Shown here in pieces: positions 24,342 through 35,520 of a DNA stretch of 64,000 nucleotides (position 1 is the first letter of the stretch; each line of letters starts with the position of its first letter). Made by a program: the position numbers and the translations under genes. Under the pieces are notes generated by a model. The model was not told the DNA's origin and searched no databases. It saw only the letters and a list, made by a program, of their open reading frames with translations. This DNA is from Inia geoffrensis. Its lineage: Eukaryota > Chordata > Mammalia > Artiodactyla > Iniidae. The DNA is taken from the NCBI GenBank assembly GCA_036417435.1, contig CM070903.1, positions 81,461,501 through 81,525,500 on the forward strand, in the 5' to 3' direction.

Positions 24342-25459
24342 AATAAAGGCATAAAAAACAATTGATAAAATCCAACAGCTATTCCTGGTACAAATTCTCA
24401 GCAAACTAGGAATAGAGTGGAACTTCCTCAGTCTGATAAAGAACAACTACAAAAAGCCTACAGTTAACAACTAAATGTTGAAAGACTGAATGCTTTCTCC
24501 ATAAGATCAAGAATAAAACATTTATGTTCACACTCTCCACTTCTGTGCCATATTGTACTTTTGGTTCTAGTCAGTGCAACAAAATAAGGAAAAGAAAAGA
24601 AAGGAAGAAGTAAAACTGTCTTTATTCTTTTGATGATATGATCATCTATACAGAAAATCTGATGAGATCTTAAAAAAAGCTATTAAAACTAAAATATGAA
24701 TTCAGCAAGGTTGCAGGAGCCAAAACCAATTTACAAAATCAATTGCATTTCTTTATATTAGCACTAAGCAATCAGAAATCATAATAAAAATGTCAGATAC
24801 AATGAAATCAAAATTTATGAAAGACTTAGAGGTAAATATGACAATAGGTAGACAAGAACTATTTGCTGAAAACAACAAATCGTTACTGAGAGAAATTTTT
24901 AAAGACATATAAATGAAGAGGTATACTGTGTTCATTTAATATGAACACTCAATATTCTTAAGATGTCAATTCTCCTCCAAACTGATGTATAGATTCAACA
25001 TAATCCCAATCAGAATCATAGCAGGTTTTCCGGTAGAAATTGACAAACTCTTACTAAAACAACTTTGAAAAAGAACAATGTTGGAGAGCTAACACTACAT
25101 ATTTCAAAATTTTTCTAAAGCTACTGTAATTAAGACAATGCGGTATTGGCATAAAGATCGACAAATAGATGAATGGAACAGATTGAGAAACCAGATATAA
25201 ATCCACACTTATAAGGACAACTGAGAAAGATGTAAAGGCAAATCAGTGGGGAAAGGATAGTCCTTTTAACAAGTGATGCTGGAACAATTGGATATCTATA
25301 TGTAAAAAAATGAACTTCAATTCATATCTTGTGCCATATGTGAAAATCAGCTCCATATGGATCATAGACCTAAATGTAAATCATAGGATCATAGACCTAA
25401 TATAAATCTAAACCTAAAAATTCTAGAAGAAAATACAGGAAAAAGTATTGTGACCTTGG

Positions 25460-25802
25460 TGTTATGGACTGAACGTTTGTATCCCCCAAAATTCATATGC
25501 TGAAGCCCTACCCCTCAATGTGATAGTATTTGGAGGTGGAGCATTTGGGAAGTAATTAAGCTTAGACGAGATCATGAGGGTGGGACCAATGATTAGATTT
25601 GTGTCTTTATAAGGAGAGACGCCCTCTCTTTCTCCCTTGTGAGGACACAACATAAAGGCAGTCTACAAACCAGGAAAAGGGCTCTCACCAGAAACCAAAT
25701 CTGCTGGCTCCTTGCTCTTGGACTTCCCAGCCTGCAAAACTGTGAAAAATAAATGTCTGTTGTTTAAGCCCCCCAGTATATGGTATTTGATTATGGTGGA
25801 CA
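25460..25802 (+). mobile_element. MLT1-type solo LTR inside L1
   Basis: The LTR starts TGTTATGGACTGAACG and ends GGTGGACA. The 5-base duplication CTTGG (25455-25459 and 25803-25807) flanks it. AATAAATGTCTGTTGTTTAA is the conserved poly(A)-signal region. It is non-coding, with no retroviral interior. Confidence 0.9.
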
Positions 25803-26094
25803 CTTGGGTTAAGAAAAGATTTCTTTGATACAATACCAAAAGCATGATATATAGAAGAAAACATTGATAAATTGTACTTCATCAAAATTAAAAACTTTTC
25901 CTCTGCAAAAAACTTTAAGGTGATGAAAAGACAAACCATGGACTAGGGGAAAATATTTGCAAATCATGCATCTCATAATGGACTTGTATATATAATGGAC
26001 TTATATATAGATAACTCAATAATTAGAAAAAGTTACTTCCCATTAATGGCTTCCCATTAAGCCATCCTGTGGTATAAAAATTGTAGGGAGTGGG

Positions 26095-26165
26095 AGACTT
26101 TTTAAATGTATTATTATGGAAATTTTCGAACATACACAAAATTAAAGAGAATTGCATAAAGAACA
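26095..26165 (-). mobile_element. possible old L1 scrap
   Basis: TTTTCGAACATACACAAAAT with AGAGAATTGCATAAAGAAC resembles the antisense L1M 3' UTR. The fragment is short and weak. Confidence 0.4.
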
Positions 26166-26199
26166 GAAATAGAGACTTTTAAGGTAAGATCCTGCCTCT

Positions 26200-26345
26200 A
26201 CTCTTGCCTCCCTCTTGACCCCCCTAATTCTCAGTTTCCTTATCTCTAAAGTGGGGCTAACAGTACCTCACTTGTGAAGATTGACTGAGATCATGCATGT
26301 AACGTCTGGCACATAGCTAGGGCTCAGCAAATGGTCAGTATTATT
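26200..26345 (+). repeat. MIR SINE
   Basis: TCAGTTTCCTTATCTCTAAA and GTCTGGCACATAGCTAGGGC are MIR core and tail. Confidence 0.75.
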
Positions 26346-26419
26346 ACTCATTAGGCATAATCCCTCCATCACTGATTCTCATTTCACTTTTTGCCATTAC
26401 TGTAGCTCTTGTTCTTCCT

Positions 26420-26510
26420 TCAACCTATTGAAATCCTACTCATCTTTTTAGTCCCATCCTGAAGGCCACTTTCTACATATACGTTTCATGATCCTCCTAC
26501 CCTTACTGTC
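26420..26510 (+). repeat. L2 LINE fragment
   Basis: AAATCCTACTCATCTTTTTA and CCTGAAGGCCACTTTCTACA resemble sense L2. Confidence 0.5.
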
Positions 26511-26519
26511 TAATTATAT

Positions 26520-26840
26520 TAATAATAATTACTATAAGTTGAGTCTCCACAAAGGGCCAGGAGCTTTGCAGGTGATTTATAACATTACCAAGGATTAATT
26601 ACCAGTCCTATAAATACCCAGATACATGTATATTTTATACTTTACTCCAGAGAAGATCAACTTTCATTAGATTCTCAAAGGTATTACTCATTCAAAAGGC
26701 TTTAAGAACAACTGTGTCCTTGAAACAATATGTAAAAAAAAGTGCTGTCATTTCTCCCATCTTATGGGGAAAACAAAACAAAATAACTCAGGCCCAAAGA
26801 GTTGCCATAGCTTACCCAAATATCCTCACTGTCCTGATGA
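26520..26840 (-). repeat. MIR SINE, degraded
   Basis: AGGGCCAGGAGCTTTGCAGG (MIR 3' end antisense) and, after a gap, CTCAGGCCCAAAGAGTTGCC (core). Confidence 0.5.
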
Positions 26841-27429
26841 GTATAAGTGTTGAGTATCGTGATCTCCTGCTCAACTATCAGGGTCTGCTGGCATGTCTCC
26901 AGAAGAGTCACCCTTATTCACAGTCAGATATGGGTAAAGACAGATGGTCCATAGAGCTCTGTTCCCCTTCCCTCTTCAGCCCCTTCATCGGGGCGCTGAA
27001 AATATTTTGAGGCCCACCTTTTAAAACAATTGTCCCAAAGATAGCCAGCTTTCCTGACATGCTTTTTTGTGAAGTATTTCAGGTTTTAAAATCCTGCTTT
27101 TAAAAAGCAATTGTGGTTCAGGTTTGTTGTCTTGTGACAACTGAACATTTAAATTAGCACTGTGGTTTGGCCAGAGAGAATGTTGATGGCCCCAAGGCCC
27201 ACGTGCTTCAAATGCCCCTGACCTTCAACCAAGCTGTGCTCTGTACTCGGTGTGGCTGGGAGGTCTTTTCAGCTTTCTTCCAAACTTCTTTAGTCCCATT
27301 AAATTTTTCTGAGCCTGGGAGTGGCCTGAGAATCAGGGGGCCTGGGTTCATTGGGTATTGTAGCTCCTGGCTATCCTCTAATCTCTTGCCAACTCGTTTC
27401 CAGCTCCCATACTGCTTTCAAATATGAAT
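26841..27429. other. unassigned intergenic sequence
   Basis: No repeat recognised; two open frames of 98 and 86 residues lack motifs. Confidence 0.5.
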
Positions 27430-27800
27430 TTGTTTAAAAACGCTATCTGATCATGTCATTCTCTGTTTAAAAATCTTTTCTGTCTCCCTGTGGCCTAAAA
27501 ATTCAGCGCTCCTCAACCCTTTCAAGACTCTGGGTGGGATCTGGTCTGGGAGTTGTTGCAAACATTTGAATTTTTCAAGCTCCCATGTGACTCTGTCATC
27601 CATCCAGAGTTGAGAATCCCTGGCCTGTCTAGTAGATTTTCCACATCTAGTCCGGCATGCAAGGCTCCTCATGCCCTGACCCCTGCTCACCTTCCACCTC
27701 TCTTCCCCATCCCAGTAAATGACACCAACACCGCCTTGAGTCAGAGTTCTTGGAGTCATCTTTGCTGTCTTTCTCTCCCTCAATTCCTCACTCGCAATTT
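27430..27800 (+). repeat. L2 LINE split by a MER5A piece
   Basis: CTGATCATGTCATTCTCTGT lies left of the MER5A piece and GCAAGGCTCCTCATGCCCTG right of it. Both follow the same L2 ORF region in order. Confidence 0.55.
27550..27625 (+). mobile_element. MER5A 3' fragment
   Basis: TTTTTCAAGCTCCCATGTGA followed by CAGAGTTGAGAATCCCTGG matches the right end of MER5A. Confidence 0.6.
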
Positions 27801-27926
27801 ATGGCCAGGTCCAGGCTTTTCTTCTTACAAAATATATTTTGTCTTTTTATCCTCTTGGCTCCATGTTCACTTGCTACCACTCTGATCCATCCAAGCATTC
27901 TCTCTCCTAATCTGGGCTTTATTCAT

Positions 27927-27946
27927 AAAATAAATAAATAAATAGA
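27927..27946. repeat. AAAT microsatellite
   Basis: About five AAAT units. Confidence 0.8.
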
Positions 27947-28079
27947 AATTGTATTTTAGTGCTTCATTGCTATAAAAGTAATGGATTCTTTATTATATAT
28001 TCATTATTATCTTAGTTTTTAATTCTGATTTTAAAAGAATTAAAATTAAAACATTTTCATGGCCCCAGGCTGTGTGCCC

Positions 28080-29135
28080 ACTGTGCCTAATGGTCCTAAC
28101 TGCTGCAACAGCCTCCAAACTGGTCTCCCTGCTGCCTCCTATCCTCCAAATCCATTTTCTTCACAATACCCAGAGTCCTCCTTTTTTTTTTTTTTAAATT
28201 TCTCTCCCCGGTCTTATTTTATTTATTTATTTATTTTGTGTGTGTGTTAGTTTCTGCTTTATAACAAAGTGAATCAGCTATACATATACATATATCCCCA
28301 TATCTCTTCCCTCTTGCATCTCCCTCCTTCCCACCCTCCCTATCCCACCCCTCTAGGTAATCACAAAACACCGAGCTGATCTCCCTGTGCTGTGCGGCTG
28401 CTTCCCACTAGCTATCTGTTTTACATTTGGTAGTGTATATATGTCCATGCCACTCTCTCACTTCGTCCCAGCTTACCCTTCCCCCTCCCCATATCCTCAA
28501 GTCTGTTCTCTAGTAGGTCTGCATCTTTATTCCTGTCCTGCCCCTAGGTTCTTCATGACCTTTTTTTTTTAGATTCCATATATATGTGTTAGCATATGGT
28601 ATTTGTTTTCCTCTTTCTGACTTACTTCACTCTGCATGACAGACTCTAGGTCCATCCACCTCACTACAAATAACTCAATTTCATTTCTTTTTACGGCTGA
28701 GTAATATTCCATTGTATATACAGGCCACATCTTCTTTATCCATTCATCTGTCGATGGACACAGGTTGCTTCCATGTCTTGGCTATTGTAAGTAGAGCTGC
28801 AATGAACATTGTGGTACATGACTCTTTTTGAATTATGGTTTTCTCAGGGTATATGCCCAGTAGTGGGATTGCTGGGTTGTATGGTAGTTCCATTTTTAGT
28901 TTTTAAAGGAACCTCCATACTGTTCTCCATAGTGGCTGTATCAATTTACATTCCGACCAACAGTGCAAGAGGGTTCCCTTTTCTCCACACCCTCTCCAGC
29001 ATTTATTGTTTGTAGATTGTTTGATGATGGCCATTCTGACAGGGGTGAGATGATATCTCATTGCAATTTTGATTTGCATTTCCCAGAGTCCTCTTTTATC
29101 CATAAAATCCCCTGCCTAAACAACTCTGACCAGAC
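28080..29135 (+). repeat. L2 fragment split by L1
   Basis: CTGCTGCAACAGCCTCCAAA and CTGGTCTCCCTGCTGCCTCC are L2 reverse-transcriptase-region sequence left of the L1 at 28181. A short L2 remnant resumes at 29094. Confidence 0.6.
28181..29081 (-). mobile_element. L1 LINE 3' 0.9 kb with TSD, inside L2
   Basis: This is the reverse complement of the ORF2 C-terminal end and 3' UTR of L1 (GCTGAGTAATATTCCATTGT; ATACATATATCCCCATATC). CCCAGAGTCCTC at 28169-28180 is repeated at 29082-29093. The minus-strand ORF2 remnant at 28903-29103 still reads as an L1 C-terminal peptide but is only a fragment. Confidence 0.93.
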
Positions 29136-29199
29136 ACTAAAGGTTTTGCTTATTACAAATATGAATAAAGCCTCTCACCACATCCTCCATACAAGTAAC

Positions 29200-30130
29200 T
29201 AGTTGTGTTTGGTATATTTCCTTCCATGCTTTTTTCAGTGATATATGGAAAATACATGCAAAATATCTAGTATGTGCAAAATATGTATTGCTGGTGGAGC
29301 CTATTGCTTTTTCATTAAATAAATGGTATCCTAATGCACGTATCATTCTTCAGCCTGCCCTTTTCACTTAATAGTAAATCTTGGAGATAAATCCAGGTTG
29401 ATGCATAAAGATCTTTCTCATCCCTTCTAACTGGTGCTCTGTGTTTCATAGTATGACTATATTATATTTAGCCATTACTTTACTGATGCCCATTTTTCAC
29501 CTTGACAACTTTTGCTACAATAAACATGTTTGCAAATGAATGTTTCCTTAGGACAGATATCTTGAGGTAAGATTGTTGGTTTGTAGGATATGCAAATTTT
29601 TATTTTATTAATACCCCCAGATTGTACTTCAAGTAGCCAGGCCACTTTATATTCCCACATGCATGATACAAGTGTGGTTGTTTCTCTACAATTTCAGCAA
29701 CACTAACCAGCTCCAACATCATCCAGTAACTCTTTCTGAAAGGGCCTGCAAATGGTAGTCTTTTTAGAGTTGAAAATGTCTTTATTTCAGCTTCATTTAC
29801 ATAATCCTTCAGCTAGTATAGAATGATAGGTTTAAAAGTATTTTCCTTTTGTACATGTGGGTATTCTCTGTTTCTCTTTTGTTTCCAGGTGGCTGGTGAG
29901 AATGTCTGAATGATAATCTAATTTCATTCTTTCTCTTTGGTAATTTTTAAGATTTTAATTTTATCCTTAGTACACTGAAATTTTGCTGCAAGGAATCTAG
30001 GTCTAACTTTATGTAAGTATCTCACTTGGACCTTGGTAGATCTTTTCAGTCTGAGAATTCTTGTCTTTTCTCAATTCTTAGAAAACTAAGGCCAATATTT
30101 CTTCAAAGATTACTTCCTGCTCCCCCTCTT
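29200..30130 (-). mobile_element. old antisense L1-like sequence
   Basis: The plus strand carries patterns seen in antisense L1M 3' regions (TTTCCTTAGGACAGATATCTT; GTTTGCAAATGAATGTT), then an antisense ORF2-like block with ATTTCTTCAAAGATTACTTCC. It is heavily diverged and is ended by the CHR SINE at 30137. Confidence 0.6.
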
Positions 30131-30136
30131 CATTCC

Positions 30137-30348
30137 TTTTTTTTTTTTTTTTTTTTTGTGGTATGTGGGCCTCTCACTGTTGTGGCCTCTCCTGTTGCGG
30201 AGCACAGGCTCCGGATGCGCAGGCCCAGCGGCCATGGCTCACAGGCCCAGCCGCTCCATGGCATGTGGGATCTTCCTGGACCGGGGCATGAACCCGTGTC
30301 CCCTGCATCGGCAGGCGGACTGTCAACCACTGCGCCACCAGGGAAGCC
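30137..30348 (-). repeat. CHR-type SINE, full length
   Basis: A run of about 21 T is followed by the reverse complement of the CHR body, ending CCACCAGGGAAGCC. It is inserted into antisense L1-like sequence. The body is close to the other young copies; I did not see a clear flanking duplication. Confidence 0.93.
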
Positions 30349-30379
30349 ACATGTCTTGATGCCTTTTTAAAAATTTATT

Positions 30380-30720
30380 TAGACGTCTATGTATTCAGTA
30401 AACATTTACTGAGCCAAAGGTACAAAGGATATTGTTCAGGCCCTCAAATTATTGTGATGAAAGGATGATACAAGTAGACAAAAGTTTGCTCTATAATTTG
30501 ACACATGCAATTTAAAGTATAATTTAAAGTTTAAGTGTAAGGAACAAAGGTAATGTTTACTTCCGTGTTAAGTTATTGGGGAACATTTTCCAGAGAAGCT
30601 GACGTTTAAGCAAGATTTCATATGATAGATAAGAGGAAATTCTACAGACAAATGAGGAAGAAAGTAGCATTAAAGACCAAGAGAACCAAGTATATCAGTA
30701 CATACAGACATGAGAGAGCA
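30380..30720 (-). repeat. L2 LINE fragment
   Basis: ATTCAGTAAACATTTACTGA (3' end) and CTGACGTTTAAGCAAGATTT follow antisense L2 order. Confidence 0.55.
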
Positions 30721-30842
30721 TGATAAAATCTGGAATATGCAACTAGTTTGGTACCAGTTCTAGACATAAAAGTCTGTATGTGTGAGTGTGCTGGTTGTAG
30801 GAGAGAATATAGAGGTGAAAGAGCAATCCCATGTAAGAGTAT

Positions 30843-31060
30843 TGTGTCAGTCAGAATAGGCTAAATTATCTGCAGTAACAAGTAATACTAAAAGCTCAGT
30901 GGCTTCGCACAGCAGTTTCTTTCTCACTTATGCAAAGTCTGCTGTGGGTCCAGGCTGTTCTCCAGGGCAGCTGTCCTCCACATGTTGGCTCAGCACTGCA
31001 GGCTACTTCAGTTTCACTGCACCTCATGTCAACATTAAACTTCAGAGTTCAAGTGCTATT
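30843..31060 (+). repeat. interspersed repeat, family not named
   Basis: GTGTCAGTCAGAATAGGCTA, TGCAGTAACAAGTAATACTA and CTCAGTGGCTTCGCACAGC follow a pattern common in mammalian genomes. I cannot decide between an LTR and a DNA-transposon family. Confidence 0.5.
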
Positions 31061-31064
31061 CTAA

Positions 31065-31560
31065 GGTATTTTTATTTTATTCTGTAAGCAAAGGAGTGAT
31101 CTGAAAGGTTTGACAAAGGGAGACAATTAATGAGACTTGTATATTTATAAGATTGGTACTAAGGGCAAAGAAACAAATGAGAAGTTGTTGAAATAATCCA
31201 GTGAGAACTAATGAATCCCATCACTAACGCAGGGGCAGTGGGGAATTGAAGTTATGCATAATGATGGATTTGAAAGATACTTATATGTAAACAATAGGAG
31301 ATATTGATTGATGGCATATGAGGAGAAAAGGAAAATATAAATCAGGGATGACACTCAGATATCTGGCTTGAATTTCTGAGTTGATGGTAGTTCATAGACA
31401 TCGTTGGTATGAGAGAATGAGCAAGTCAGGAATAGAAAAATAATGACCTTGGCCCAGTGGAACTTTCACATGGAGGTGAGAATAGACATTTGATTTGAGG
31501 GTGAGGAACTATGGGAAGACATTTAGACTAAAGAAATAGATTTGATAGTGATCAGTACGT
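31065..31560 (-). repeat. L2 LINE fragment
   Basis: GTTGTTGAAATAATCCAGTG, GATGACACTCAGATATCTGG and CACATGGAGGTGAGAATAGA follow antisense L2 ORF order. Confidence 0.6.
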
Positions 31561-31632
31561 AATGGTATTTAAAACTGCAGTGGTGGGATGTATGAGAAAT
31601 ATTCAGGAAGAATGGTTAAAATTGAGCTTCTG

Positions 31633-31822
31633 GGGCTTCCCTGGGGGCGCAGTGGTTGAGAGTCCGCCTGCTGATGCAGGGGACGTGGGTTCATGCCCCG
31701 GTCCGGGAGGACCCCACATGTCGCGGAGCGGCTGGGCCCGTGAGCCATGGCCGCTGGGCCTGCGCGTCCGGAGCCTGCGCTCCGCAACGGGAGAGGCCAC
31801 AGCAGTGGGAGGCCCGCGTACC

Positions 31823-31861
<39 letters not shown>
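31633..31861 (+). repeat. young CHR SINE with 15-bp TSD and long A tail
   Basis: The duplication AAAATTGAGCTTCTG at 31618-31632 is repeated without change at 31862-31876. The tail, 31826 to about 31861, is an uninterrupted run of A. A perfect TSD and a pure tail indicate recent insertion. One A-box base differs from the other copies (GGGGGCGCAGTGG). The insertion site is in the intergenic region upstream of MASP1. Confidence 0.96.
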
Positions 31862-31869
<8 letters not shown>

Positions 31870-31964
31870 GCTTCTGAGCTTCGTGACTTCAGAAGAGCCA
31901 TCAAGTCCCTGAAATTATAAGCCAAAATTCAAGAATATGTGCCTATTTAAATGTTTCTTGGAAG

Positions 31965-32900
31965 ATGGCTCATTCCACAAATGTTTATTAAGGTCCTACT
32001 TTGTGCAAGTCAAAGGCATTATTGTTGGTACTGGGAATAGAGCAGTAAACAAAAAATATAAAAATACTTGTCCACTTGGAGATTGTGTTATTCTAATGGG
32101 GTGGGGAGCAAGCAACAAACCAATAAAAACTTAAAATAAATACCATCTTAGCTGATGCTTACTGCCATTAAGACAAATAAAACAGGATATGGGGAGAGCA
32201 AAGCTGGGTGGAAATAGAAGTAATAGAATAGATTGGCCAGGAAGGACCTCACTGAAAAGGTGACACTTTTAGAAAGAATTGAAGAAGTGAGGGAGTAAAT
32301 TACGTGGCTTTATTGGGGGTATTCCAGACAGAATCTAGCTTTCATTAGATTCTCAGTGATTCACCAGAAAGATGAGGAATCATTCCTCTGAAGTAAGAAG
32401 AGAGTCAAGAAACTGGTAGAGAAAGAAGGATCCACACAGGAGTGCTGGTGATTGGTTGTGGGATTCAGAAAAGGTATAAAGCCAAGAGGATCTGATAGAC
32501 TGGAAATGGAGTGGTGTCAGAGGACTGGATGTCTTGATGAGGTTGAAGTCTAGGGTTATTGAAGGAGTCAAAGACTTAGAAAGGTAGGAGGTGATGGTCA
32601 GAGAATGGAGTGTTACAAGTTTAAGATTTCAGAGATGGATGTGGCTTCAAATAGAGTAGATGGTTACAATGAAATGGAAGAAGCCATCGTTGAAGTGAGG
32701 AGAGCAAGCAATGAGGATCCAGTGTCACTCAGGATGTCAGGAGGAATTGGGAAGGAGAGTTAAGCATGGTGCCACATGCCTAAGTTCCTAATGAAAGGAA
32801 CAGAAGATGGGACCAAGAGATTGGAAGGTGACAGTAATAGAGATGAGGAGGGTGTGCCAGAATGATAGAAGAGCAAGGGAGTTTGGAAGGAGGGTGGAAA
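31965..32900 (-). repeat. L2 LINE fragment
   Basis: ATTCCACAAATGTTTATTAA to AAAAGGTGACACTTTTAGAA is a good antisense L2 3' region to about 32330. Similar but weaker sequence runs to about 32900 (GGAGGTGATGGTCAGAGAAT). Confidence 0.6.
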
Positions 32901-33168
32901 AGTCATGGTCACTGAAACAGCATTAGGGAGTTAGAGAAGTGGTAACACTGACTCCCCTGATCTGAATCCTGCCTTTCACATGGTCTAACCCCAGCTGTCC
33001 ATTTGCTTCTTAAGGCCTAATTAATCCTGTCCTATGGCTGAATCTGCTTGGGCCATGAAGTCTTAGCATCTGAGGAACTTCTGTGGGAGGGGACACCTAA
33101 TATGAGTGAATGGCAAAAATAATTGGTATCAAATGGATTTAGGTGAGCAAAGGTAAGGGAGATGTGGA

Positions 33169-33532
33169 TGTTCTATTAGCTTCCTAGGGCTGCCATAACA
33201 AAATACCACAGACTGGGTTACTCAAGTAGTAGAAATTTATTTTCTCACAGTTCTGGAGGCTAGAAGTCTAGGTGGTTTCTTTTGAGACCCCTCTCCTGGG
33301 CTTGCAGATGGCCACCTTCTTACTGTATCCCCACATGGTCTCCCTGCTTTCTGTGTTATCTGTATCCTAATCTCCTCTTTTTATAATTAGATTAGGCCCA
33401 TTCTAACAGCCCCATTTTAACTTAATCACCTTTTTAAAGCTCCTATCTTCAAATACAGTCATATTTTGAGATAGTGGGAGTTAAGGCTTCAACATATGAA
33501 TTTGGGGTGGGGGTATAATTCAGCCCATAACA
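33169..33532 (-). mobile_element. MLT1-type LTR (ERVL-MaLR), antisense
   Basis: The plus strand reads CTATTAGCTTCCTAGGGCTG to CAGCCCATAACA, the reverse complement of an MLT1 LTR. GCCATAACAAAATACCACAG and CCTCTTTTTATAATTAGATT are landmarks. I did not find a clear 5-base duplication. It is non-coding. Confidence 0.85.
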
Positions 33533-33829
33533 AACGGTCTATGTGTCAAGTACTTAAGAACCCCTGGATTCTTCCTTACACATAGCCTAGCTCCTAAGAA
33601 TGGCAGAACAGAAAAAAAGAAAATGTCCCCAGGCCCACCTACTGCCTCACTTCTTGCTAAGTGCAGAAAATAAACTCTGTTTCAGTTTTAGTTAAGGTTT
33701 CCCTTATTACCTACCAAACAGAACCTGAACTGACTCAGTATTTGTTAATTCTGTGCCTGAGGTGCTTGAAATCAGCTTGACACCATGGTGGTATGCGCTC
33801 ACGCTTTGGGAGAACTTCTGTAAGAGAGC
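33533..33829. other. unassigned sequence between two MLT1 LTRs
   Basis: I saw no recognisable endogenous retroviral interior. Confidence 0.5.
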
Positions 33830-34230
33830 CTGTATTAGTTTGCTAAGGCTGCCATAACAAAGTACCACAGACTAGGTAGCTTAAACAGCAGAAGTGCATT
33901 TTCTGACAGTTTAGGAGACTAGAAGTTCAAGCCCAAGGTATTGGCAGGTATTTTAAGGAAGTTCAAGATCGAGGTTGTTATTTTGAGACCTCATCTCCTT
34001 GGGTCACAGGTGGCCACCTTCTTGCTGTCTCCTCACATGGTCTTTCCTCTGATTGTCTCTATCTTAATCTCCTCCTCTTATAATGATATCAGTCATATTG
34101 GATTAGGCCCCCCCCCAACAACCTCCTCTTAACTTAATCACCTCTTTAAAGGCCCTGTCTCTAAATAGTCACATTCTGAGGTACCGGGTTTGATATGTGA
34201 ATTTTGAAGCGGTGCAATTTAGCCCATAAG
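33830..34230 (-). mobile_element. MLT1-type LTR, antisense, with TSD
   Basis: This is a second LTR of the same broad family and orientation, 300 bases to the right of the previous one. AGAGC at 33825-33829 and 34231-34235 is the 5-base duplication. The separate duplication argues for an independent insertion rather than the second LTR of one provirus. Confidence 0.85.
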
Positions 34231-34344
34231 AGAGCTTAATAATTTATTTTTTGAATGTAAATTATATTTCCCTTCCCTGAAATCTTGCAGTCACATGACA
34301 GCATGGCTCATGGATGCTCAAAGTCCACAGGCAGGATCAAGGGG

Positions 34345-34512
34345 CTGCAGATGAAAGAGCCCTGGATTTAGGGTCAGGAGTCCTGGGCTCTAGATGTCCA
34401 TCATCCTCTTGCTGGCACACTTAGTCTCTCTGAACCTCAGTGTCCTCACCTGTAAACACAGGTAGATATTACATGTAATGATGTATAGGAAGGTATCTGG
34501 CAGATACTAAGA
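34345..34512 (+). repeat. MIR SINE
   Basis: GAACCTCAGTGTCCTCACCT follows AGTCCTGGGCTCTAGATG, in MIR order. Confidence 0.65.
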
Positions 34513-34574
34513 CTATATCATCAAATCTAAGATGCCATTAATTATAAGGTGCACCATTATAAGTACCCAAAATG

Positions 34575-34670
34575 ACAAAATCGTCCATGGGAGCTTTTAA
34601 AATTACAGATTCAGGAGCCCCACCCAAGATTCACTGAATTTGAATCTTCTGAGATGAAGCTCAGGCACTG

Positions 34671-34701
<31 letters not shown>

Positions 34702-34750
34702 CCCATATTATTCTGATGATCCAGTAGGTTCTGAAGCCAGGGTTTCCAGC
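34575..34750 (+). mobile_element. MER5A fossil with 26-base poly-T
   Basis: GGGAGCTTTTAAAATTACAG and CCCCACCCAAGATTCACTGA are MER5A landmarks. The short T run normally found in the element has expanded to 26 T at 34671-34696. Confidence 0.7.
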
Positions 34751-35384
34751 ATACTGTCAGCCAATGTGTTGAATAACCTAAAATTTAATTCTAAGATGTA
34801 ATATTTGGGGATATTTATCAGTCCTTAGATACTCTATAGGAAGCCTGGATTTCACACTTTGCCAACAAAAACTCATTGCCCAAATATTTTACATTTTCCA
34901 GCACATTCATGGAATTCCAGAAAGTCTGGGCTCAGGAGTTGCATGTAATAAATACTTTGGTAGAACATGTAAACCAAGCCCAGTTCTAGTTGTAGGAATG
35001 CTGTAATATTTATTCTCTTAGTAGTAGCTTTCTGATCCCCTTCCCTGACTATAAACGAGATGTAGAGCCCACACCCGTCATTCTACACTTCTGTGATTCT
35101 AATTGACATACTGTTAGTTCCTATACTCATATGTTAACCTTTTCATCAACATTTTAAAAAATGAGTTAAACCTTCTTAAAAATTATCTTTTTGAATACCT
35201 ATGATTGAATCCTGAGTAATGTAATGCTATTGTGACCACAGATAAAGCAAGTGTCAAGATTAGAAGGTCACTCAGGACTCCTTGACTCTCTTCACAGATC
35301 ATTAGCAATTCACCTCCCCACCTCCACTGCAATTTGCTAGTCCTCACTCCCACATTTATATGTGTTCCATGATCTCAAAGGACT
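34751..35384. other. unassigned intergenic sequence
   Basis: No gene or repeat recognised. Confidence 0.5.
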
Positions 35385-35520
35385 CCTCTCCCCTGATTTT
35401 ACAGCGGAGCAAACTGGTGTCACTCCTTCTCCTCCTCCAGCAGAGAAAGCAGTTGACTTGCCCAAGGTCCCATGAGTTAGCCTACTCATGTTGAGTCTAT
35501 TCCTAAACCACTGTCTTTTC
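35385..35520 (-). repeat. possible MIR fragment
   Basis: GACTTGCCCAAGGTCCCATG is the antisense core; the remainder is weak. Confidence 0.5.

Larger units (their letters stand above)
21840..26040 (+). mobile_element. ancient L1 LINE, ORF2 region, interrupted three times
   Basis: A-rich sense-strand sequence follows L1 ORF2 from the endonuclease region (around 22.4-22.9 kb) through reverse transcriptase to the C-terminal region (25.8-26.04 kb). Stops and indels are everywhere, so no protein can be made. Three later insertions split it: an L1 3' scrap (23051-23118), a CHR-like SINE (24221-24341) and an MLT1 LTR (25460-25802). Removing them restores continuity of the fossil. Confidence 0.85.

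Noticed and set aside
31562..31925. Open frames of 66 to 118 residues on both strands over the CHR SINEs (also at 3923-4350, 30026-30370, 40182-40432, 43116-43528, 51031-51325)
   Set aside because: The same Gly/Pro/Arg-rich peptide appears wherever a CHR copy occurs, ending in poly-Lys or poly-Phe from the tail. It is a repeat artefact.
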